DNA of 64,000 nucleotides from Achromobacter deleyi (lineage in GTDB: Bacteria; Pseudomonadota; Gammaproteobacteria; Burkholderiales; Burkholderiaceae_B), in the NCBI RefSeq assembly GCF_016127315.1, contig NZ_CP065997.1:5022001-5086000 (forward strand). The letters run 5' to 3'. The notes under the pieces are model-generated. The model was not told where the DNA came from, ran no database searches, and was given only the letters and a program-made list of their open reading frames with translations. Position 1 is the stretch's first letter. Each line of letters begins with the position of its first letter. Shown here piece by piece: positions 42,758-51,229 of the stretch. Both the position numbers and the translations under genes were made by a program.

Positions 42758-44175
42758 CCACGGCCGCCGACGACACCTTGCTGGCCGCGCTGCGAGCGCG
42801 GCTGGGCGCGGACTGGGTGCTGACCGGCGCGGAGGCGGCGCCGTTCCTGACCGACCAGCGCCGCGTGCTGCACGGACAGGCGCTGGCGGTGGCGCGCCCG
42901 GCCGATGCCGACGGCGTGGCGGCGGTGCTGCGGTTGTGCAATGCCGCGCGCGTGCCGGTGGTGCCGCAGGGCGGCAATACCGGCCTGATGGGCGGCGCCA
43001 CGCCGGACGCCAGCGGCCAGGCCGTGGTGCTGTCGCTGGGCCGCCTGAACCGGGTGCTGGGCATCGATACCGACAACGACACCATCACGGTGCAGGCCGG
43101 CTGTGTGCTGGCGCAGGTGCAGGAGGCGGCCAGCCAGGCCGGCCGCCTGTTTCCGCTGAGTCTGGGATCGGAAGGCAGCTGCACCATCGGCGGCAATCTC
43201 GCGACCAACGCCGGCGGCACGCAGGTGCTGCGCTATGGCAACGCGCGCGAGCTGACGCTGGGGCTGGAGGTGGTGACGGCCGAGGGCGAGGTCTGGAACG
43301 GCCTGCGCGGATTGCGCAAGGACAACACCGGCTATTCGCTGCGCGACCTGTATATCGGTAGCGAGGGCACCCTCGGCGTGATCACCGCGGCCACGCTCAA
43401 GCTGTATCCGAAGCCGGCCGAGCAGGGCAGCGCCCTGGCCGGGCTGCCGTCGATCGAGGCGGCGCTGGGGTTCCTGTCGCTGGCGCGGCGGCGCCTGGGC
43501 GCGCAGCTGACGGCGTTCGAACTGATCGGCCGGCCGGTGCTGGAACTGGTGGCGCGCCACGTGCCGGACCAGCCGCAGCCGCTGCCGGCGCTGGCGCAAC
43601 CCTGGTACGCCTTGCTGGAGGTCTCCGCCAACGAGGCCGGCGCGGCGGACGCCTTGCAGCGCCTGGCCGAGGCGGCGCTGGGCGAGGGCTTGCTGGAGGA
43701 CGCGGCCATCGCCCACAGCCTGCAGCAGGCCGCGGCGTTCTGGCGGCTGCGCGACGAGGCCATCGGCCTGGCGCAGGCGCGTGACGGCGGCAACGTCAAG
43801 CACGATATTTCGGTGCCGGTCTCGCGGATTCCGGCCTTCCTGCAGGGGGCCGCGCAGGCGCTGCGCGCGCTCGACCCGGGCCTGCGGCCGATGGCGTTCG
43901 GCCACCTGGGCGACGGCAACCTGCACTACAACGTGTCGCACGACCCCGCCGGCCCGGTGGCGCGCCTGTTCGCCAACGAGGCCCGCATCCATGACCTGGT
44001 GCACGCCCAGGCCCATGCGCAGGGCGGCTCGATCAGCGCCGAGCATGGCATCGGCCAGGTCAAGCGCGACGCCTTGCCCCATTTCAAGAGCCCGCTGGAA
44101 CTGGCGCTGATGCGCCGCGTCAAGCAGGCGCTCGATCCCCTGAACCTGATGAATCCCGGAAAGGTCCTGTCATGA
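42754..44175 (+). CDS. FAD-linked D-2-hydroxyacid dehydrogenase
   Basis: The 473-residue flavoprotein has the PCMH-type FAD domain (PQGGNTGLMGG, GSEGSCTIGGNLATNAGGT, and NTGYSLRDLYIGSEGTLGVIT) and the FAD-oxidase C domain (HLGDGNLHYNV, SAEHGIGQVKRD). It belongs with GlcD, D-lactate and D-2-hydroxyglutarate dehydrogenases. With an aminotransferase and thiol dioxygenase in the same operon, a sulfur 2-hydroxyacid such as mercaptolactate is a plausible substrate, giving mercaptopyruvate. D-lactate-type activity is the conservative alternative. Confidence 0.85.
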   Translation: MTTAADDTLLAALRARLGADWVLTGAEAAPFLTDQRRVLHGQALAVARPADADGVAAVLRLCNAARVPVVPQGGNTGLMGGATPDASGQAVVLSLGRLNRVLGIDTDNDTITVQAGCVLAQVQEAASQAGRLFPLSLGSEGSCTIGGNLATNAGGTQVLRYGNARELTLGLEVVTAEGEVWNGLRGLRKDNTGYSLRDLYIGSEGTLGVITAATLKLYPKPAEQGSALAGLPSIEAALGFLSLARRRLGAQLTAFELIGRPVLELVARHVPDQPQPLPALAQPWYALLEVSANEAGAADALQRLAEAALGEGLLEDAAIAHSLQQAAAFWRLRDEAIGLAQARDGGNVKHDISVPVSRIPAFLQGAAQALRALDPGLRPMAFGHLGDGNLHYNVSHDPAGPVARLFANEARIHDLVHAQAHAQGGSISAEHGIGQVKRDALPHFKSPLELALMRRVKQALDPLNLMNPGKVLS

Positions 44176-45416
44176 CTGAATCCCTGTTTCCCGGCGTGTT
44201 CTCGCGCCGCGCCCGCGGCGTCGAATTGTCGCCCATCGCCGCGGCCGGCGCGCGCGCCGCGCGGCTGGCGGCCGAGGGCCGCTCGATCGTGGTGCTGACC
44301 TCGGGCGAGCCCGATTTCGACACGCCCCAGGCCATCAAGGACGCCGCCGCGCTGGCGCTGGCGCAAGGCCAGACCAAGTACACGCCGACCGCCGGCACCG
44401 CCGCGCTGCGGCGCGCCGTGGCCGATGGCTACCGCCAGCGCCATGGCCTGCCGACCGAGGCGGCCAACGTCATCATCTCCAACGGCGGCAAGCAGGTGAT
44501 CTACCTGGCGCTGGCCGCCACGCTGGACGAGGGCGACGAGGTGATCGTGCCGACGCCGTACTGGCCCACCTTCCTCGATTCGGTGCGGGTCAACGGCGGC
44601 ACGCCGGTGCTGGCGCCGACCGCCGAGGCCGATGGCTTCAAGCTGACGCCGCAGGGCCTGCGCCAGGCGCTGACCGCGCGCACCAAGTGGCTGATCCTGA
44701 ATTCGCCCGGCAATCCGTCGGGCGCCGTCTACAGCGAGGCCGAACTGGCGGCGCTGGCGGCGGTGCTGCGCGAGCATCCGTCGGTGCTGGTGCTGTGGGA
44801 CGAGATGTACGAACAGATCTGGTTCGAGCAGGCGCCGGCGCACCTGCTGCGCGCCGCGCCGGACCTGGCTGGACGCACGCTGGCGGTGAACGGCGTGTCC
44901 AAGGCCTACGCCATGACCGGTTGGCGCATCGGCTGGGGCGTGGGCCCGGCGGCGCTGATCGGGGTGCTGGAGGCGGTGCAGTCGCAGGTGTCGTCGGGCC
45001 CCAGTTCGCTGGGCCAGGCCGCCGCGCTGGTGGCGCTGCAGGGCGTGGCCGACGATTTTGTCGATAACGCGCGGCTGGCCTATGCGCGCCGGGCGCGGCT
45101 GATCGTGGACGGCCTGGGCGCGGTGCCTGGCTTGAGCGTGGCGGCGCCGCGCGGCTCGTTCTTCGCCTGGATCGGCGTGGCCGGCCTGATCGGCCAGGTC
45201 CGGCCCGATGGCGGCGTCATCGCCGACGATGGCGACGTGGTCGACTGGCTGCTGGAGGCCGAAGGGGTCGCGGTGGTGCGGGGCGCGGCCTACGGCCTGT
45301 CGCCGTATTTGCGGCTGTCGTTCGCCGCGTCGGACGCCAAGCTGGCCGAAGCCGTGACGCGTATCGGCCGCGCGGTGGCGGCCCTGCGGCCGGCGGCATT
45401 GGAGGCGGCCGCATGA
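44172..45416 (+). CDS. Class I/II PLP-dependent aminotransferase
   Basis: The 414-residue enzyme has the fold-type I markers TSGEPDFDTPQAIKDAA, NSPGNPSGAVYS (Asn/Pro cofactor motif), the VLWDEMYE aspartate loop and the lysine in NGVSKAYAMTGWRIG. It resembles aspartate/aromatic aminotransferases of the AspC-Ig group. It could interconvert the imported amino acid and its 2-keto acid, for instance cysteine and mercaptopyruvate. Both ends overlap neighbours by 4 bp (ATGA). Confidence 0.87.
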   Translation: MTESLFPGVFSRRARGVELSPIAAAGARAARLAAEGRSIVVLTSGEPDFDTPQAIKDAAALALAQGQTKYTPTAGTAALRRAVADGYRQRHGLPTEAANVIISNGGKQVIYLALAATLDEGDEVIVPTPYWPTFLDSVRVNGGTPVLAPTAEADGFKLTPQGLRQALTARTKWLILNSPGNPSGAVYSEAELAALAAVLREHPSVLVLWDEMYEQIWFEQAPAHLLRAAPDLAGRTLAVNGVSKAYAMTGWRIGWGVGPAALIGVLEAVQSQVSSGPSSLGQAAALVALQGVADDFVDNARLAYARRARLIVDGLGAVPGLSVAAPRGSFFAWIGVAGLIGQVRPDGGVIADDGDVVDWLLEAEGVAVVRGAAYGLSPYLRLSFAASDAKLAEAVTRIGRAVAALRPAALEAAA

Positions 45417-46150
45417 TCGAACAGGCATTGCAGGCCTGGGTGCATTTCTTCAAGCCCCTGGGCCTGAACTACAGCTTCGTGCTGGACCCGGGCGAATTGT
45501 CGGCCTTCGGCCACGGCCTGCTGGTGACGCTGCAATTGTGCGCCTGGACCATTCCCGTCAGCCTGCTGTTCGGCGTGCTGATCGCGGCCGGGCTCACCAG
45601 CGGCCGCGGCTGGCTGGCGCGGCCGCTGCAGGCGTTCGTCGAACTGACCCGCAACACGCCGACGCTGGTGCAACTGTATTGCGCCTTCCTGGTGCTGAAC
45701 ATGCTGATCACGCAGAAGCTGGGCGGCGGCAGTCCGATCACGCCATTCATGTGGGTGGTGATCGTGGTGGCGCTGCACAAGGGCGTGTTCCATGCCGAGG
45801 CGCTGCGCGCCGGCATCGAGGCGGTGCCGTCGGTGACGCTGGAGGCGGCGCGCTCGCTGGCCTTTTCGCGCCGCCAGATCCTGGCGCAGGTGCAGTTGCC
45901 GCTGGCGCTGCGCTTCGCGCTGCCGGCGCTGGTCAACAACCTGGTGGACCTGGTGAAGATGACCGCGATCGCCTCGGCCATCGCGGTGGGGGATGTGACC
46001 TACGAGTCCATCATGATCTGGTCGCACCGCGACAACGTGCTGGAGCTGCTGCTCCTGATCCTGCTGTATTTCGGCCTGCTGACCTGGCTGGTGAGCGTGG
46101 GCGGACGCTGGCTGGAAACGCGCTTGAGGATGCCCGGCTATGGCCAATGA
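45413..46150 (+). CDS. Amino-acid ABC transporter permease 1
   Basis: The 245-residue inner-membrane protein belongs to the HisM/GlnP family. It has about five spans, a VELTRNTPTLVQLYCAFLVLNML segment and the EAA-type loop LEAARSLAFSRRQILAQVQLPLALRFALPALVNNLV. It pairs with the next permease to form the channel. Its start overlaps the aminotransferase stop. Confidence 0.88.
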   Translation: MIEQALQAWVHFFKPLGLNYSFVLDPGELSAFGHGLLVTLQLCAWTIPVSLLFGVLIAAGLTSGRGWLARPLQAFVELTRNTPTLVQLYCAFLVLNMLITQKLGGGSPITPFMWVVIVVALHKGVFHAEALRAGIEAVPSVTLEAARSLAFSRRQILAQVQLPLALRFALPALVNNLVDLVKMTAIASAIAVGDVTYESIMIWSHRDNVLELLLLILLYFGLLTWLVSVGGRWLETRLRMPGYGQ

Positions 46151-46944
46151 ACTGGCATTGAATGGCGCTAACGCGCGCCGCGCGGGCGGCGGCTGGCTGG
46201 CGCTGCTGCGCGATCCGTGGGTGGTGCTGCTGCTGGCGCTGGTCGCGCTGGGCGTCGCCTGGGCGCTGACCGACAGCGCGCCGGCCGCGGTGCGGCACCT
46301 GTGGCATTGGTCGCCGGCGCTGCTGCGCGGCCTGGGCATGAACGTGCAGATCAGCGTGCTGGCCATGGCGCTGGGCACGGCCGCGGGGCTGGTGGTGGGC
46401 GCGCTGTCGCTGTCGCCGTCGGCGCTGCTGCGGCGGTTGACGCGCGTCTACGTGCTGGCGTTTCGCAACGCGCCGATCCTGGTGCTGGTGTACTTCACCA
46501 CCTATGTGTTCCCGTTCGAACTCAACCTGGGCGGCTGGAACCTGCCGTTCCCGGACTGGATCAAGGTGGTGATCGGGCTGGGCCTGCCGGCCAGCGCCAA
46601 TGTCGCCGAGATCTTCCGCGGGGCGATCCAGTCGATCCCCGAGGCGCAATGGGAAGCGGCGCAGTCGCTGGCGTTCCGGCGTTCGCAGATCTTCCGCATG
46701 ATCGTGCTGCCGCAGTGCGTGCGGCGCATGTTGCCGTCGTGGATGAACCTGTACGCCAGCATCACCATGAGCACCTCACTGGCCTCGCTGGTCGGCGTGC
46801 ACGACCTGGTCGACACGGCCACGGTGGCCAGCAACACGGTGGCGCGCAGCGACTTCACCATCCTGGTCTATTTCACGCTATTGGCGCTGTTCTTCGCCTA
46901 TTGCTATCCCATCGCGCGCTGGACGCGCCATCTGGAACGACGCT

Positions 46945-46958
<14 letters not shown>
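46140..46958 (+). CDS. Amino-acid ABC transporter permease 2
   Basis: The 272-residue protein of the HisM/GlnP family has the matching loop (QWEAAQSLAFRRSQIFRMIVLPQCVRRMLPSWMNLY) and FRNAPILVLVYF. An N-terminal extension of about 30 residues precedes the first span. It overlaps permease 1 by 11 bp and the ATPase by 14 bp, so translation is coupled. Confidence 0.88.
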
Positions 46959-47796
<838 letters not shown>

Positions 47797-47820
47797 CGCC
47801 TTTCCGACCCCGGAGCCGAC

Positions 47821-48447
47821 ATGACCACCGAATCTTCCGTTTCCCTCGAACGCCGCCAGCGGGTGCAGGACGCCCTGGCCGACATCCGCGGCCTGCTGGC
47901 CGCCGCGCCGCTGACCCGCGACCTGCTGGCGCAGGTCACCACCCGCCTGGAACAGCTGGCGCAGCAGCGCGCGCTGTTTCCCGCGGCCGAATTCGCGCCG
48001 CCGGCGCCGGGGCAGGGCGTGGGCGCCTCGACCCGTTATCGCCTGAACCCGGACGACGCCGCTGGCGAGCCCGCGCTCTACCTGAATTCGATCAACCCGG
48101 GCAAGACCACCTTGCCGCACAACCACACCACCTGGGCGGTGATCGTGGCGTTGTCGGGCCAGGAACTGAACCGCGTCTACCGCCGCAGCGACGATGGCTC
48201 GCAGGCGGGCCGCGCCACGCTGGAGCAGGTGCGCGAAGTGGTGGTGCAGCCGGGTCAGTCGGTGTCGTTCCTGCCGGACGACATCCACAGCATCCACGTC
48301 ACCGGCGACGAGCCGACCCTGCATTTCCACCTGTACGGCCAAGCGCTGGAGACGCTGTCGGGCCGCATCGGCATCGACCTGGCCACCGGCGAGATCGTCA
48401 ACTACAACGCCACCCAGATGAAGCCCGGCCAGGAGCAGCGCGCATGA
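47821..48447 (+). CDS. Thiol (cysteine) dioxygenase, cupin
   Basis: The 208-residue cupin has the three iron ligands H100 and H102 (PHNHTTWAVI) and H156 (DDIHSIHV), as in cysteine/3-mercaptopropionate dioxygenases, which oxidise a thiol to a sulfinate. No Cys-Tyr crosslink pair is evident. It is strongly similar to the N-terminal domain of the fusion protein at 51230, sharing the HTTWA-x-I-x3-SG-x-E-x-N pattern. It overlaps the next gene by 4 bp and follows the ATPase by 24 bp. Confidence 0.8.
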   Translation: MTTESSVSLERRQRVQDALADIRGLLAAAPLTRDLLAQVTTRLEQLAQQRALFPAAEFAPPAPGQGVGASTRYRLNPDDAAGEPALYLNSINPGKTTLPHNHTTWAVIVALSGQELNRVYRRSDDGSQAGRATLEQVREVVVQPGQSVSFLPDDIHSIHVTGDEPTLHFHLYGQALETLSGRIGIDLATGEIVNYNATQMKPGQEQRA

Positions 48448-49649
48448 GCCTCGATCACGCCCACGTGCAGACCCGGCTGGTCCACGCCGGCAGTCCCGAC
48501 CTGAAGCAGGGCGCCGGCCCGGTCAACGTGCCGGTGGTGCGCACCAGCACCGTGCGCTTTGCCGACACCGCCACCCAGGCGGCGCTGAGCAGCCAGCGCG
48601 CCGCCGGCGAACGCGTCGCCACCTATGGCCGCCACGGCCTGGACACGCACCAGGCGCTGGAGGCGGCGGTGGCCTCGCTGGAAGGCGGGCATCGCAGCAT
48701 CCTGGCGCCGTCCGGCCTGTCGGCCATCGTGCTGGTGCTGCTGGCCACGCTGGCCCCGGGCGAGCACGCGCTGGTGTCGGACAGCGTCTATTCGCCGGTG
48801 CGCCGCGTCGACAAGGCGCTACTGCAGCGCTACGGCATCGAGGTCGAGTACTTCTCGCCCGGCCGCGACGACCTGGCCGAACGCTTCCGGCCCAACACGC
48901 GGCTGCTGTACCTAGAGTCGCCCAGCTCGCTGCTGTTCGAGGTGCTGGACCTGCCGGCGCTGGCGTCCGAGGCGCGCAGCCGCGGCGTGGTGGTGGCCAC
49001 CGACAACACCTGGAGCGGCGGCCTCTACTACCAGCCGCTGGCGCTGGGCGCCAACATCTCGATCCAGGCCGCCACCAAATACCTGGCCGGCCATTCGGAC
49101 GTGATGATGGGCGTGGTCACGGTCGACAGCCCCGAGCTGGCGCGGCGGGTCGGCGCCACCTACGACGCGCTCGGCCTGGCGGTGGGCGCGGACGACGCTT
49201 ACCTGACGCTGCGCGGCCTGCGCACGCTGGACGTGCGCCTGGCGCGCCACCACCAGAACGCGTTGAGCGTGGCGGAATACCTGTCGCGCCACGCGGACGT
49301 CGAGCGGGTCTATTACCCGGCCTTGCCGCAGGATCCCGGCCATGCGTTGTGGCGGCGCGATTTCAGCGGCGCCAGCGGCCTGGTGTCGTTCGCGTTGCGG
49401 GCGGACCAGCCGGGCGCGGCGGCGCGCTTCATCGACGCGCTGCGCTACTTCTCGATCGGCGCGTCGTGGGGCGGCTACGAGAGCCTGGCGCTGGAGGCGG
49501 CGCCGGAGCGGCTGGCCGAGCACAGCGTGTGGCAGGGCGGCCATGAAGTGGTGCGCCTGCACATCGGCCTGGAGCATCCGCTGGACCTGGTGGAGGACCT
49601 CGACCGGGCCTTCGGCGTGGTCCGCGACGGCCTGCGCCGCAGCGCCTGA
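48444..49649 (+). CDS. Cys/Met-metabolism PLP enzyme, cystathionine-lyase type
   Basis: The 401-residue PLP enzyme has the lysine in AATKYLAGHSDVMMG, DNTWSGGLYYQPLALGA, and YLTLRGLRTLDVRLARHHQNA. The SWGGYESL motif with Trp is typical of cystathionine beta-lyases. The reaction would split cystathionine or another thioether amino acid to a thiol, pyruvate and ammonia. It is the last gene of the operon and pairs well with the thiol dioxygenase before it. Alternative: gamma-synthase-type activity. Confidence 0.85.
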   Translation: MSLDHAHVQTRLVHAGSPDLKQGAGPVNVPVVRTSTVRFADTATQAALSSQRAAGERVATYGRHGLDTHQALEAAVASLEGGHRSILAPSGLSAIVLVLLATLAPGEHALVSDSVYSPVRRVDKALLQRYGIEVEYFSPGRDDLAERFRPNTRLLYLESPSSLLFEVLDLPALASEARSRGVVVATDNTWSGGLYYQPLALGANISIQAATKYLAGHSDVMMGVVTVDSPELARRVGATYDALGLAVGADDAYLTLRGLRTLDVRLARHHQNALSVAEYLSRHADVERVYYPALPQDPGHALWRRDFSGASGLVSFALRADQPGAAARFIDALRYFSIGASWGGYESLALEAAPERLAEHSVWQGGHEVVRLHIGLEHPLDLVEDLDRAFGVVRDGLRRSA

Positions 49650-49650
49650 C

Positions 49651-49742
49651 GCATATGCAAATGACTGCATTTCCTTAGGGATTCTGATTATGTAGAAGCA
49701 ATTACAACCTCTTTGTCCGGTTGGACCCCCGGGGTCTAGAAT
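49651..49742 (+). promoter_or_regulatory. Promoter of the VOC/CysB-like genes with shared motif
   Basis: GCATAT (49651-49656) and GCATTTCC (49667-49674) have the same 16-bp spacing as at 39795. TTGTCC (49713-49718) and TAGAAT (49737-49742) form a promoter with an 18-nt spacer. ATGCA (49655-49659) and TGCAT (49666-49670) also make a dyad. The CysB-like regulator encoded downstream is a candidate binder. Confidence 0.45.
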
Positions 49743-49771
49743 TTGCCTTGTTCCAAGGTTGGCGGCAGGGC

Positions 49772-50119
49772 ATGTCCTCTATTTCTTCGATCGGATCGGT
49801 ACAGCTTTCCTTCGCGGCGCGGCAGCTGGACGCCGTGCGCGAGTTCTACCGCGGCACCCTGGGGCTGGATGAAATGCCGGTCCCGGACGGGCGCCTGCTA
49901 TTCGCGCTGGGCGACGCGACCCTGTCGCTGTCGCCCGTGGCCGAGGTGAACCGCGAGGTCAGGGCCGACTACCTGGCCATCCGCACTGGCGCCTACGACG
50001 ACATCCTGCTGCGCCTGCGCGACGCCGGCTATCACCCGGTCTGTTCGCTGCCCGACGCCTCGCCGCGCGTCATGTACGTCAAAGATCCCAGCGGCAACCA
50101 GCTGGCCTTTCTCGGCTAG
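49772..50119 (+). CDS. VOC/glyoxalase-family protein
   Basis: The 115-residue protein has two beta-alpha-beta-beta-beta modules, with LDAVREFYRGTLGLDE and a closing MYVKDPSGNQLAFL, as in VOC metalloproteins. Few metal-binding residues are obvious apart from the C-terminal motif, so it might act on a small substrate or bind a ligand. AGGG precedes the ATG at 49772. It lies 40 bp before the CysB-like gene. Confidence 0.78.
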   Translation: MSSISSIGSVQLSFAARQLDAVREFYRGTLGLDEMPVPDGRLLFALGDATLSLSPVAEVNREVRADYLAIRTGAYDDILLRLRDAGYHPVCSLPDASPRVMYVKDPSGNQLAFLG

Positions 50120-50159
50120 GCCTCGTGCTCGGCTCCCTCACACAGGCCTCGGCGATTCC

Positions 50160-51089
50160 ATGAACTTCCAGCAACTGCGTTCCGTGCGCGAAACCGTGCG
50201 CCGCGACTTCAACCTGACCGATGTGTCGGAAAGCCTGCACACTTCGCAGCCCGGCGTCAGCCGCCAGATCCGCGAACTCGAGGAAGAGGTCGGCGTCGAT
50301 ATCTTCGTGCGCTCGGGCAAGCGCCTGATCGGCCTGACGCCGCCAGGCGAGCAAATCCTGCCGCTGGTCGAGCAGATCCTGCAATGCGCCGACAACATCC
50401 GTCATGCCGGCGCCGAATACGCCGACAGCCGCAAGGGCGTGCTGTCGATCGCCGCGACCCATTCGCAGGCGCGCTATGCCTTGCCGCCGGTCATCAAGGA
50501 ATTCCGCCAGCGCTATCCCGAGGTGGTGCTGCACCTGCACCAGGGCTCGCCGCGGCAGGTCTCGGAAATGCTGCTCGAAGGCGAGGCCGACATCGGCGTC
50601 GCGACCGAGGCGGTGGCCGACTATCCCGGCCTGCTGAACCTGCCGTGCTACCGCTGGAGCCACAGCATCATCGTGCCCAAGGGGCATCCGCTCGCCGCGG
50701 TGGAAGGCGGCATCAGCCTGTCGCAGCTGTCGCGCTATCCCATCATCACCTACGGCCGCGGCTACACCGGCCGGGCCCACATCGACGAAGCCTTCGCGCG
50801 CGCCGGCATCACGCCGGACATCGTCATGACCGCGATGGACGCGGACGTCATCAAGACCTACGTCGAGCTGGAACTGGGGGTGGGCATCGTGGCCGCCGTG
50901 GCCTGGGACGCCGAGCGCGACACGCGCCTGTGCGCCATCGACGCGCGCCACCTGTTCGAGATCAACCTGACGCGGCTGGCCATCCGCCGCGGCGCCTGGC
51001 TGCGGGGCTACGCCTTCCATTTCATCGAGATGTTCGTGCCGACGCTGACGCGCGCGGTGGTGGACCAGGCGCTCAAGGGCGAGGCCTGA
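50160..51089 (+). CDS. CysB-like LysR regulator
   Basis: The 309-residue protein begins MNFQQLRSVRETVRRDFNLTDVSESLHTSQPGVSRQIRELE, the CysB/Cbl subgroup signature. It keeps the THSQARYALPPVIKEFRQRYPEV segment of the sulfur-regulator ligand domain. CysB-type proteins sense O-acetylserine or sulfate and control sulfur uptake. Here it most probably governs the surrounding thiol and sulfurtransferase genes. Its own upstream region and that of the fusion gene share a motif. Confidence 0.88.
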   Translation: MNFQQLRSVRETVRRDFNLTDVSESLHTSQPGVSRQIRELEEEVGVDIFVRSGKRLIGLTPPGEQILPLVEQILQCADNIRHAGAEYADSRKGVLSIAATHSQARYALPPVIKEFRQRYPEVVLHLHQGSPRQVSEMLLEGEADIGVATEAVADYPGLLNLPCYRWSHSIIVPKGHPLAAVEGGISLSQLSRYPIITYGRGYTGRAHIDEAFARAGITPDIVMTAMDADVIKTYVELELGVGIVAAVAWDAERDTRLCAIDARHLFEINLTRLAIRRGAWLRGYAFHFIEMFVPTLTRAVVDQALKGEA

Positions 51090-51140
51090 CCACGGCGGGC
51101 GCGCCGTCGGCCACGCGCCATCGCGCGCCGCGCAGCCGCC

Positions 51141-51194
51141 GCATATCCATAGACGCATTTCTACGTTGTCCGCGCCGGGCCGCGGACGTAGGCT
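51141..51194 (+). promoter_or_regulatory. Promoter of the dioxygenase-rhodanese fusion with shared motif
   Basis: GCATAT (51141-51146) and GCATTTCT (51155-51162) resemble the pairs at 39795 and 49651, with a spacing 2 bp shorter. TTGTCC (51166-51171) and TAGGCT (51189-51194) form a promoter with a 17-nt spacer, 36 bp before the start codon. Confidence 0.4.
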
Positions 51195-51229
51195 GATCCG
51201 GTTATTCAACCCCAGGAATTCCGGATCCC